In this document: positions 41,834 to 49,568 of the stretch, one piece after another
Position numbering within the stretch: position 1 is the stretch's first letter
Layout of the letters: each line of letters starts with the position of its first letter
Origin: Tistrella mobilis KA081020-065
GTDB taxonomy: Bacteria > Pseudomonadota > Alphaproteobacteria > Tistrellales > Tistrellaceae
DNA: 64,000 nt
Assembly: GCF_000264455.2 (NCBI RefSeq)
Contig: NC_017956.1
Location: 3,268,001 to 3,332,000 of the forward strand
Reading direction: 5' to 3'
Notes under the pieces: generated by a model
The model's input: the letters and a program-made list of their open reading frames with translations, nothing else
Told to the model about the DNA's origin: nothing
Databases searched by the model: none
Position numbers and translations under genes: made by a program

Positions 41834-42559
41834 TCAGCGGGCGAGCAGCGCTTCGGGGCGGTCGCCGGCCGCCACCCGCAGCAGGCGCATGCGATCCGGC
41901 ACCACCAGCATGCGGCCCCGGCGTTCCACCACCCCGTCCTCTTGGAGCTGAGAAAGCACGCGGGCCACCGTCTCGCGCGCCGTGCCGACCCGCGCCGCAA
42001 TGTCGCGCTGGGCCGGAAGACGGTCCACCACCCAGCGGCCCGGGGCCCCGGCATTGCCGTCAGAGGGCTTGGCCAGACGCAGGATCTCCACCGCCACCCG
42101 CTCGACCGCACGCAGCGTGCTCAGATCCATGATCCGTTCGTCGCAGGCGCGGATGATCCGGGCCAGACGCAACATCACCTTGCGCGCCACCGTCGGCTCC
42201 TCGGTCACCAGCCGGTCGAAGAGCTGGGGAGAGAGTGCGGCCAGCCGGCAATCGGTGGCCGCGACCACCCGCGCCGAGCGCGGCAGGCCGTCGATCGCCG
42301 ACAGCTCGCCGAAATAGCCCCCGGCCTCAATGCGGGCAAACGAGACTTCGCGGCCGGTCAGGGCGTAGTTGATGACGTCCACCACGCCTTCCAGCACCAG
42401 AAAGACGTCGCGATTGCTGCTGCCGTCATCGGCATCCAGCACCACCGCACCGGCGCCGTGACGCATGGTGCGCACCTGCGCCGCCACGGCGGCCAGGCTG
42501 TTGCGCGGCAGATCGGCGAGCAGATCGACACGGGCCAGCTCTATGGCGAGAGTCGTCAT
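41834..42559 (-). CDS. Crp/Fnr-family transcriptional regulator
   Basis: 241 residues from the ATG at 42559, with AGGAG 12 bases upstream. The cyclic-nucleotide-binding fold (about 15-130) retains GGYFGELSAIDGLPRSARVVA, including the Gly-Glu and Arg-Ser pair used to hold cyclic nucleotide in Crp. The Cys cluster of iron-sulfur Fnr proteins is missing. The C-terminal winged HTH is DIAARVGTARETVARVLSQLQEDGVVERRGRMLVV. It is the first gene of a likely operon with the small Cys/His-rich gene and the copper oxidase. Confidence 0.9.
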   Translation of the reverse strand: MTTLAIELARVDLLADLPRNSLAAVAAQVRTMRHGAGAVVLDADDGSSNRDVFLVLEGVVDVINYALTGREVSFARIEAGGYFGELSAIDGLPRSARVVAATDCRLAALSPQLFDRLVTEEPTVARKVMLRLARIIRACDERIMDLSTLRAVERVAVEILRLAKPSDGNAGAPGRWVVDRLPAQRDIAARVGTARETVARVLSQLQEDGVVERRGRMLVVPDRMRLLRVAAGDRPEALLAR

Positions 42560-42824
42560 CGGCAACAGGGCTCCTGGCGGTATGCGATGCGGCGGCGAAC
42601 GGACCCCGGAGCCGGCGTGGAAATGCCCCGGGCGACGCCTCGGGGACAGCCGTGCGGGGGCGGACGGCGGTCTGCACCGCCCGGCCACTCTGCCGTTACT
42701 CCGAGACGTTAACCGTGGCCGGAAGGCCTGTCCACCTCGTCTCTGCGGCGATGCGAAAGTAATCGTCGCGTCGCGGCAAGTTATTGAGACATCCGTCACA
42801 TCGCGTCTCGCGATGCCTGGGACC

Positions 42825-44135
42825 TCAGGGCCCGGGCGCGAATTCCGGCAGCATCAGCTCCACCGCCCGGCGTCCCTCCGGAGCCGTGCCCTCGACCAGG
42901 AGCTTCTCGGGAATGCGCCCCTGCAGCCGCCCCTCGACCGGGCCGAGCAGATCGCCGAACAGCCCGTCGCAGAGCATCGACCAGTAGCCGGAGAGGGGGA
43001 TCGGGTCCACCGGATCGTCGATCCATTCCGACCCGATATTCGGCGGCTCGTAGGCGATCGAGTCCAGCTCCCACTGCCCGCGGCAGATGGTGGGGCGTGC
43101 GCCATCCCGCTCGGCGTCCGGGCCGGCGAACAGCATCAGCATCTGCCCCTTCGCCCCGGCGCGCATGCCGAGCCCGATGCCGTCGACATAAGCCACACCA
43201 CGCCAGAGACCGAGCGGCGGGCCGTCATCCGCCGCCGCATCGGCTGATCCGGTATCGGGCAGGGCCCTGACGGCCAGATCGACCACCACCGGGCGGCCGA
43301 GGGGGCTGCGCGGCGGTACCGCCTCACCCACGACGCCGATCGACCCCACGGCCAGGGCGGCGAGATCGGCATCATAGCGCCGGCCCGGTTCCAGGCAGTG
43401 GAAGCCCGCAACCACCGCGGTGGGCGGCATAGGCACCGGGGCGGCTTCGGCGGTCGGCACAGGCGGCAGGGCGGGCTCAGGCGCCGCCGCCGGGGGCGGG
43501 TCGTCCGCGACGACCGGTGGGGCTGCGTAGCCATAGGCGCCCGGCGCCATCGGTGCCAGAAAGCCGATACAGTCCCGCTCCGTCACCCGGAAGCGCTCGA
43601 CCGGCAGCGGCCCGAACCGGCTCGGGATCACGGCCAGAGGCTCGACCGACAGGCGGATCGGCCCCTCATCATCCTTGAAGGCGAAGAGATCGTCGAAGCG
43701 CGGGGAGCGGGTCTGCGCGCCCGAGGCGGCGAGCGCCCCGACATAAAGCCCGGCCATGGGTTCTGCCTCGTCGGCCGGTGCCCAGAACGCGCCTTCGGCA
43801 TCGACCTCGCCATCCGCACGCTGATGATGACGCGCGATGTCGGGCGCATTGTTCACGCCATAGCGCGCCGCCCGGAAGATCAGGCGGCCATCGGCCACGG
43901 GAATCCGCATCCACCGCCCGGACGGAGCCGGCGGTTCGGCCTGATCATCGGTGTCGGCATCCGGGACGGCTTGCATCTCTTCTGCCGGGTGAGCCGGGGC
44001 CTGGGGCGTTGCAGCCTGGGGGGCCGCAGCCTCTTCCGCAAGGGCGGCAGGCGCCAGCATCAGGGCAAGCAGCAGCAGAGAGGCTGCCCGCAGCCGGCGG
44101 CCATCGGTTGTCTGATCCCGGGAGGCGGTTCTCAT
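42825..44135 (-). CDS. Secreted protein of unknown function
   Basis: 436 residues from the ATG at 44135. A signal peptide (about 1-33, RRLRAASLLLLALMLAPAALA) is followed by an Ala/Pro/Glu-rich linker. The body has two regions, about 60-215 (RWMRIPVADGRLIFRAARYGV, GLYVGALAASGAQ) and 290-430 (GQWELDSIAYEPPNIGSEW, PLSGYWSMLCDGLFGDLLG), separated by a Pro-rich hinge. There are four cysteines, one or two per region. I recognise no family. The upstream ABC ATPase gene overlaps its 5' flank in position only slightly beyond 44135, so it is probably the last gene of the adaptor-permease-ATPase unit. Confidence 0.7.
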   Translation of the reverse strand: MRTASRDQTTDGRRLRAASLLLLALMLAPAALAEEAAAPQAATPQAPAHPAEEMQAVPDADTDDQAEPPAPSGRWMRIPVADGRLIFRAARYGVNNAPDIARHHQRADGEVDAEGAFWAPADEAEPMAGLYVGALAASGAQTRSPRFDDLFAFKDDEGPIRLSVEPLAVIPSRFGPLPVERFRVTERDCIGFLAPMAPGAYGYAAPPVVADDPPPAAAPEPALPPVPTAEAAPVPMPPTAVVAGFHCLEPGRRYDADLAALAVGSIGVVGEAVPPRSPLGRPVVVDLAVRALPDTGSADAAADDGPPLGLWRGVAYVDGIGLGMRAGAKGQMLMLFAGPDAERDGARPTICRGQWELDSIAYEPPNIGSEWIDDPVDPIPLSGYWSMLCDGLFGDLLGPVEGRLQGRIPEKLLVEGTAPEGRRAVELMLPEFAPGP

Positions 44136-44217
44136 GCCGTCGATCCCATGTCTCCACACGCGCGGCCATGTCGCCGGAGCGGCATGGCCGAAGGACGATA
44201 CCCGGCTTCGCGCCGAA

Positions 44218-44949
44218 TCAGAAGGCTTTCGCCACGGAACCGACGTCATCGCCTCGTCCGGCCTCCCCCAACCGACCGTCCTGCATCACAAGCCGGCGAT
44301 GGAACATGTCCAATGCCCGGTGATCATGGGTCACAACCAGCACCGCTGCACCACGATCTTCGGCAATGCGGCGGAACAATCCCATCACCCGGGCCGCGCG
44401 ATCCGCATCAAGCGCCGCCGTCGGTTCGTCGGCCAGCAGGAGAACCGGCTGATTGGCGATCGCCCTGGCGATCGCCACCCGCTGCTGCTCTCCGCCCGAG
44501 AGATGCACCGGCAGGGCTGCGGCCCGGCGACGCAGATCCAGCCAGTCGAGCAGTTCGGCTGCCCGCATCCGGGCCGGACGCCCTGTCATCCCGGCCACCT
44601 CCAGCGCAATGCGCACATTCTCTTCAGCCGTCAGGAAGGGAATCAGATTGGCTTTCTGGAACACGAAGCCGATATGGTCGCGGCGAAACCTGCGGCGCTC
44701 GGCGGCGGTCATCCCGCAGTCGGAGCCGGCGGCATCGCGGCCGGCAATCCGCACCCGACCCCGGTCCGGCGGCTCCAGCAGACCGGCGGTGAGCAGCAGG
44801 GTCGATTTACCCGAGCCGCTGGGCCCAAGCAGCGCCGCCATCTCGCCGGGTGCAAGCGCCAGGTCGATGTCATCCAACGCCCGCACCACCTCGTCGCCAC
44901 TGCGGAAATCGCGACCGACTCCCCGCATCTCAAGCACCGGCGCCGCCAT
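44218..44949 (-). CDS. ABC transporter ATP-binding protein (MacB/LolD/DevA type)
   Basis: 243 residues. Walker A LLGPSGSGKSTLL, Q-loop FVFQKANLIPFLTAEENV, signature LSGGEQQRVAIARAI, Walker B LLLADEPTAALD and switch VVTHDH are complete. The short spacing and the sequence around FQKANLIPF place it in the mechanotransmission class that pairs with FtsX-type permeases. Its start overlaps the end of the permease gene by one base. It drives the exporter built with 44949-46076 and 46073-47356. Confidence 0.93.
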   Translation of the reverse strand: MAAPVLEMRGVGRDFRSGDEVVRALDDIDLALAPGEMAALLGPSGSGKSTLLLTAGLLEPPDRGRVRIAGRDAAGSDCGMTAAERRRFRRDHIGFVFQKANLIPFLTAEENVRIALEVAGMTGRPARMRAAELLDWLDLRRRAAALPVHLSGGEQQRVAIARAIANQPVLLLADEPTAALDADRAARVMGLFRRIAEDRGAAVLVVTHDHRALDMFHRRLVMQDGRLGEAGRGDDVGSVAKAF

Positions 44950-46076
44950 CAGGCCAGCACCTCCTGCGCACGAACCCGCATCGCCTTCACAATGCCCGCG
45001 GCACTGCCGGCCAGGCAGGTCGCCAGTACCATCGCTCCGATCAGGGCGATATCGGCATCCAGCAGCAGCACCCGTCGCGGGAACATCGGAAACAGCAGCC
45101 GCCCGGCCGCAAGACCGACCCCAAGCCCGGTCACACCAAGGGCCAGGGCCTGGGTCGCGATCATGGCGACGATCAGCCGGTCGGCGGCCCCGATCAGCTT
45201 CAGCATGGCGATGGTGTGCAGCTTCTCGATCGTGCCGGTATAGAGGATCAGCGACACCACCACCGCGGTGATGGTCATCAGCAGCAGGCTGAACAGCAGG
45301 ATCTGCATGCGAAGCCGTTCAAGCCGGGCATTGAGCAACAGATCGCGCTGGTCCCGGGTGGTGAGCACCGCGACATCGCCCCATCCGGCGATCTCGGCCG
45401 CCACCGATATGGCGGCACCGGGCCGCACATCGACCGCCAGAGCCTGGACGTCGCCGTGATCGCCGGCGCTCCCCGCGGCCCGGCGCAGCAAAATGGCTTC
45501 CGAGGGGCGCGCCGCCCTCAGCTCGATCAGGTCGGGAATGGTCAGAGCCAGAACCGGATCACCATTGATGTCGACCATGTCGCGCGTCAGCCCGGTGACC
45601 CGGAGATGCTGATGCCCCACCACCAGCACGTCGCCGATCGCGAGACCCAGGCTGCGATCGGCGATGGCCACGTCATGCCGCTGGCCGAGCGGCAGTCCTT
45701 CCGCCAGGGGCAGCCAGCCGCCGTCGTCGTCCGGCCAGTCGAGCCCAAGCAGGCTCACCTGCCGCACCTGCCCGTCGATGCGCAGGCTGCGGGTCAGCGA
45801 CAGGAAGGGGCGCACCCTGATCACCCCGTCCACACCCTCGACCCGCCGTTCGGTCGCGAGCGGCACCGCCGATGTCTCGGCAAAGGGGCCACGGGTATCG
45901 CCCTGCACCACCCAGAGATCGGCGCCGATCCGGTCGATGACCATCAGGGCGTCGGCGACGATGCCTCGATAGATCCCGGTCATGCCGAAAGCGCCCATCG
46001 CCAGCAGGCCGATGCCGATCGCGGTCAGAACGAAGCGCAGCAGGTCGTGGCGGATATCGGCCAGAGCCAGCATCAT
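44949..46076 (-). CDS. FtsX-like ABC permease (DevC/MacB type)
   Basis: 375 residues. One membrane span near the N-terminus, a long periplasmic domain (about 40-250) and three C-terminal spans (QILLFSLLLMTITAVVVSLILYTGTIEKLHTIAMLKLIGAADR is the FtsX hallmark region) give the DevC layout. It would couple ATP hydrolysis to conformational change in the periplasm, expelling or extracting a substrate. It overlaps the adaptor gene by 4 bases. Confidence 0.9.
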   Translation of the reverse strand: MMLALADIRHDLLRFVLTAIGIGLLAMGAFGMTGIYRGIVADALMVIDRIGADLWVVQGDTRGPFAETSAVPLATERRVEGVDGVIRVRPFLSLTRSLRIDGQVRQVSLLGLDWPDDDGGWLPLAEGLPLGQRHDVAIADRSLGLAIGDVLVVGHQHLRVTGLTRDMVDINGDPVLALTIPDLIELRAARPSEAILLRRAAGSAGDHGDVQALAVDVRPGAAISVAAEIAGWGDVAVLTTRDQRDLLLNARLERLRMQILLFSLLLMTITAVVVSLILYTGTIEKLHTIAMLKLIGAADRLIVAMIATQALALGVTGLGVGLAAGRLLFPMFPRRVLLLDADIALIGAMVLATCLAGSAAGIVKAMRVRAQEVLA

Positions 46077-47356
46077 CGGGCGTCCTCCACCAGCCGCACC
46101 CGGCGCAGCGGATACAGGTCATCCGGCGCCAGAACCACTTCGCCGGGTATCAGGCCGTCGGTCACCTCCACCCGTCCGGCACTCACCAGCCCCAGGGTTA
46201 TCCGCCGCCAGCGGGCCCGACCGTCCTGGCCCAGCAGCCACACGCCGCTGTCGCCTGCCGGCTGCCCCGGTCGCGGGGCCAGCATCGCCCCCGGCACCCA
46301 GGTGACCCCCATGCGCTCACCGGTCAGGATCTGGACATCGACCCGCTGGCCCAGTGCCCAATGCCCCGGCAGGTTCTCAGGGACCAGATCGACCATCACC
46401 TCACGCGTTTCGGCATCGACCGCGCGGCCGACGCGGGCCACAGCCGCCCGCCACACTTGATCAGGGTCCGAGCGGAAGATCAGCGTCGCCGGCTGACCGG
46501 GTGCCAGACCGCTCATCCGGCTCTCATCAATGCGTGCGGTCACGATCAGGCTGCGGGGATCAACCAGATCCATCAGCGGCGCACCGGCACCGACCAGTGA
46601 TCCCAGATCGGCGGCACGGTCGGTGACGACGCCATCGAACGGCGCCGGAATCGCCGTATCGGCCAGCCGGGCGCGGACAGCATCAACCGCGGCGGCCGCG
46701 GCGATGACCGCGGCATCGCGCTCACGGATCATCGCATCCGCCTGGGCGATGGCCGCCACCCCACTCTCGGCCGCGGTGCGGTCGGCATCGAGGGTTGCGG
46801 GTGACACGGCACCACGGGCGCTCAAGGTCCGGCTGCGCCGATAGCGGCGGTCGGCCTCGGTTGCAGATGCCACCGCCTCCCGGCGCGCCGCCCGCGCCTG
46901 ATCGGCAGCCTGACGCGCGCCGGCATGGTCTGCTTCGGCGGCGGCAAGGCTGCCCGTCAGGTCATAGGCATCGAGCCTGATCAGCAGATGGCCGGCCTCG
47001 ACCCACTCCCCCCGCTCGGCGCCCAGGGCCAGAACCCGACCGGATACCCGGCTGGCCAGAGTGGCGCGGATCGTCGCGTCCAGCGTGCCCGGCCCCGATA
47101 CCACCAGCGGCATGACCCGGATCGCCGCGGTGAAGCCCGTCCGATCGATCGGCACGACATAGCGGCGATGGATCAGGGTCGCCGCCATCAACACCATGCC
47201 GGCGGCAAGAAGCCACGGCACCATCCGCCGGAGCAGGCGGCCGGGCCTGCGATCGAGAGGATGGGGATGGGGAGGATGGGGATCAGCAGCACGGGGATGG
47301 GTGGGTTCGGGATCGATGATCGGCATCAGGCGGGCTTTCGCGATGAACACAGGCAT
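46073..47356 (-). CDS. HlyD/RND-type periplasmic adaptor subunit
   Basis: 427 residues from the ATG at 47356 (a weaker start lies at residue 11). The cytosolic N-terminus is Pro/His-rich (PHPPHPHPLDRR). One membrane span (about 45-62) precedes a lipoyl-like half motif, a coiled-coil hairpin (AAAEADHAGARQAADQARAARREAVASATEADRRYR), then DTAIPAPFDGVVTDRAADLGSLVGAGAPLMDLVD. It joins the inner-membrane permease to an outer-membrane channel. No TolC gene is nearby. It is the first gene of the export unit and divergent from the EF-hand gene. Confidence 0.92.
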   Translation of the reverse strand: MPVFIAKARLMPIIDPEPTHPRAADPHPPHPHPLDRRPGRLLRRMVPWLLAAGMVLMAATLIHRRYVVPIDRTGFTAAIRVMPLVVSGPGTLDATIRATLASRVSGRVLALGAERGEWVEAGHLLIRLDAYDLTGSLAAAEADHAGARQAADQARAARREAVASATEADRRYRRSRTLSARGAVSPATLDADRTAAESGVAAIAQADAMIRERDAAVIAAAAAVDAVRARLADTAIPAPFDGVVTDRAADLGSLVGAGAPLMDLVDPRSLIVTARIDESRMSGLAPGQPATLIFRSDPDQVWRAAVARVGRAVDAETREVMVDLVPENLPGHWALGQRVDVQILTGERMGVTWVPGAMLAPRPGQPAGDSGVWLLGQDGRARWRRITLGLVSAGRVEVTDGLIPGEVVLAPDDLYPLRRVRLVEDAR

Positions 47357-47440
47357 CAGCCCTTACGCGCCCGCAGGCCGCGCTCCGTCGGCTCACGGCT
47401 GAGATTTCCGATGACGGCCCTGTTTTAGCGGCGTCGACAG

Positions 47441-47467
47441 CTTTCCTTCACTTTTCGCGACGGAAAG
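47441..47467. promoter_or_regulatory. Inverted repeat between the exporter and EF-hand genes
   Basis: CTTTCC (47441-47446) and GGAAAG (47462-47467) form a dyad around a 15-base AT-richer centre within the 201-base divergent intergenic region. It may be an operator for one or both directions, but the arms are short. Confidence 0.3.
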
Positions 47468-47557
47468 GTCGAGGACCATCCGTAAGCCCTCTTGACCGTC
47501 GCAGCCGGCGCCGCCGGCCGGCCGTCATACCTGATATCCAGATCCGGAGACCCCGTG

Positions 47558-47881
47558 ATGACCACATCCATCCATCTGCGGCTTGCCGCGCTGCTGTCCG
47601 GCGGCTGCCTGCTGATTGGAACCGCCGGCGCCGCCATCGCCGCCGAGCCGCCAACTTTCCAATCGATCGATACCGATGGCAATGGCACGCTCAGCCGCAC
47701 GGAATGGGGCAAGATGGTCGAGGAACAGATGGCCGTCGCCGAAGGCCGGGCGGCGAAGCGTCTGGCCGAGATGCCCGAGGATCGGCGGACCGAGGCGCTC
47801 GACCGACGATTCCGCAGCATAGACAGCGATAGCGACGGCAGCTTGTCCCAGGCGGAATGGGATGCGCGCCGGCGCAACTGA
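47558..47881 (+). CDS. Exported two-EF-hand protein
   Basis: 107 residues from the ATG at 47558 (GGAGA upstream). The signal peptide ends near AAIAAEPP. Two full calcium-binding loops are visible: D38-D40-N42-T44-E49 in DTDGNGTLSRTE and D89-D91-D93-S95-E100 in DSDSDGSLSQAE. The link between them is an Arg/Glu-rich helix. It probably binds calcium in the periplasm, as a sensor or buffer. It is 112 bases upstream of the ECF sigma gene on the same strand, so it may share its promoter or be its target. Confidence 0.87.
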   Translation: MTTSIHLRLAALLSGGCLLIGTAGAAIAAEPPTFQSIDTDGNGTLSRTEWGKMVEEQMAVAEGRAAKRLAEMPEDRRTEALDRRFRSIDSDSDGSLSQAEWDARRRN

Positions 47882-47993
47882 GCCATGGCCACCGGCTCCA
47901 GCCCGTCTCCTCCGTCCGCCTTTACAATCTGCTCCGACCGGGGGCCGTTGATATGATCCCGCTCATCACCGGCCGTGACAGCCCGGCTGCGCC

Positions 47994-48557
47994 ATGACCG
48001 AGCCCAGCGACGACAGTCTGGTCGTTCGGGTGGCGGCCGGCGATCACGCCGCATTCGCCCTGCTGATGACGCGCCATATGCGGCGCGCCATCAGCATCGC
48101 CCGTGGTGTTGCCCGCAACACCGCCGATGCCGACGAGATCGCCCAGGATGCCTTCCTCCGGCTCTGGACCCATGCCGGTCGCTTCGATCGCACGCGTGGC
48201 GGCTTCACCGCCTGGTTCGGCCGCATCGTGCTCAACCTGACGCTCGATCGACGGCGCCGGCCGGTGACCGAGCTGCTGGATGACCGGATCGCGGTCGCCG
48301 ACGACCGGCCGGATGCGTTGGACCGGCTGATCGGGGCCGAACGCGATGCCAGCCTGCACGCCGGGCTCGATCAGCTGGGTGACCGGCAGCGCGCCGCGAT
48401 CGTCCTGTTTCATGTCGAGGGGATCAGCGGGCATGACTGCGCGCAGATCCTGGATCTGAGCGACGATGCATTCGAAAGCCTGCTGTCGCGGGCACGCCGC
48501 AGCCTGCGCCGGGCGATCGACCGGCAAACCAGCCGGAAGGAGAGGTGTACACCATGA
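47994..48557 (+). CDS. ECF-type RNA polymerase sigma factor
   Basis: 187 residues. Region 2 (about 20-85) contains ADADEIAQDAFLRLWTHAGRFD, and region 4 (about 125-178) reads LDQLGDRQRAAIVLFHVEGISGHDCAQILDLSDDAFESLLSRARRSLRRA. There is no region 1 or 3, as expected for ECF factors. Its stop overlaps the start of the anti-sigma candidate (ATGA), the classic coupling for sigma/anti-sigma pairs. Confidence 0.95.
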   Translation: MTEPSDDSLVVRVAAGDHAAFALLMTRHMRRAISIARGVARNTADADEIAQDAFLRLWTHAGRFDRTRGGFTAWFGRIVLNLTLDRRRRPVTELLDDRIAVADDRPDALDRLIGAERDASLHAGLDQLGDRQRAAIVLFHVEGISGHDCAQILDLSDDAFESLLSRARRSLRRAIDRQTSRKERCTP

Positions 48558-49003
48558 CCCCCGACAGATTCCGCCGTCTCCTGGATGCCTATGGCGCCGA
48601 CATCGACCGCTGGCCCGCGCCCGACCGCCAGGCGGCCAGGACATGCCTGGCCCACCATCCCGATCTGCTCGTGCCGATGGGCCGGGCAGCCGCCCTTGAT
48701 GCATCGATCCGCCGCATCGCGCCCGCCGTGTCGCCGGACGCGGTCGCGGCAGCCATCGATGCGGTTAACCGGCGCCTTGAAGCCCCCCCTGCAAACACCC
48801 GGCGGCCTGCCGACCACGGCGGTGTCGGTCGGGCCCCACATCAGGCCGTGGCATTGGGCTGGCCGCTGGCCGCCCTGGCCGGCGCCGCGGCCATCCTGCT
48901 CGCCATCGGCCTGCACGGCCTGCCCGGCACGGCGGATGGTGCGGCCATGATGACCCTGCTGTTCGACAGCGATCTTATTCTGCTTGATGGAGCCGTCCGG
49001 TGA
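48554..49003 (+). CDS. One-TM anti-sigma factor candidate
   Basis: 149 residues from the ATG at 48554, 9 bases after an AAGGAGAGG-like site. The cytoplasmic part holds RFRRLLDAYGADIDRWPAPDRQAAR, a recurrent motif of proteins encoded after ECF sigma genes in alphaproteobacteria. One membrane span (about 101-122, PLAALAGAAAILLAIGL) is followed by a short periplasmic tail. It lacks the zinc HxxxCxxC motif. By position and topology it should hold the sigma factor inactive. It overlaps the next gene by 4 bases. Confidence 0.8.
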   Translation: MTPDRFRRLLDAYGADIDRWPAPDRQAARTCLAHHPDLLVPMGRAAALDASIRRIAPAVSPDAVAAAIDAVNRRLEAPPANTRRPADHGGVGRAPHQAVALGWPLAALAGAAAILLAIGLHGLPGTADGAAMMTLLFDSDLILLDGAVR

Positions 49004-49461
49004 TCCGTCCGCTCATCCACCGCCTGCGGCGCCCGCGTGCAGAGCGGCTGGCCCTCATCCTGTCGGTCGCGGCCAACCTCGCGGTTGCGGCGTATCTGCT
49101 CCTCGCCGAGCCTGCCCGGCCCTTCGGCCGGGATATGGCGCCGCGCGCCGCGCGCCTGGTGGAGATGATTTCAAACCGCCTGCCGCCGGCGGACGGCGCC
49201 AGATTGACGGCCCTCTATGCAGCGCGGCAGCCCGCGATGGCGGCGGAGGACATGGCGTTCCGCCGGGCGATGATCACCGTCATGGCCGAGATCGACAAAC
49301 CCGAGGTGGACCGTGCCGCCCTGCATGCGGCTTTCAACGAGGCGCGATCCATCCGCAGCCGCTCCGCCGATCTCATGATCGACATCTTCGTCGAGACGCT
49401 GGCCGATGCCTCCCTCGAGGCCAGGCAGCAGATCGTCGCGGAAATCCGCGAGGCGCGCTGA
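49000..49461 (+). CDS. CnrX/ZraP-like membrane-anchored periplasmic sensor
   Basis: 153 residues with a GTG start overlapping the anti-sigma stop. One span (about 17-36, LALILSVAANLAVAAYLLLA) anchors a helical periplasmic domain of the heavy-metal-sensor (Metal_resist) type: DMAPRAARLVEMISNRLPPADGARLTALY and LMIDIFVETLADASLEARQQIVAEI. In CnrX, His, Met and Glu residues bind nickel or cobalt; here the periplasmic part has one His, no Cys, and several Met. So it probably senses something other than the classical metals, or binds metal only weakly. Confidence 0.82.
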   Translation: MIRPLIHRLRRPRAERLALILSVAANLAVAAYLLLAEPARPFGRDMAPRAARLVEMISNRLPPADGARLTALYAARQPAMAAEDMAFRRAMITVMAEIDKPEVDRAALHAAFNEARSIRSRSADLMIDIFVETLADASLEARQQIVAEIREAR

Positions 49462-49486
49462 CAGCGCGCCGAAGCCGGCCCCCTAC

Positions 49487-49526
49487 GCAAAACGCCCGGC
49501 AGCGCAGACCGCTGCCGGGCGTTTGT
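49487..49526. terminator. Bidirectional terminator between the sigma operon and lpd
   Basis: A perfect 15-base stem (49490-49504 against 49510-49524) with a five-base loop lies between the convergent sensor and lpd genes. Short A- and T-runs close the two sides. Confidence 0.88.
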
Positions 49527-49568
49527 GCGAAAATATTCCCGCGACTATATAGTCACGAGATCTTTTCT

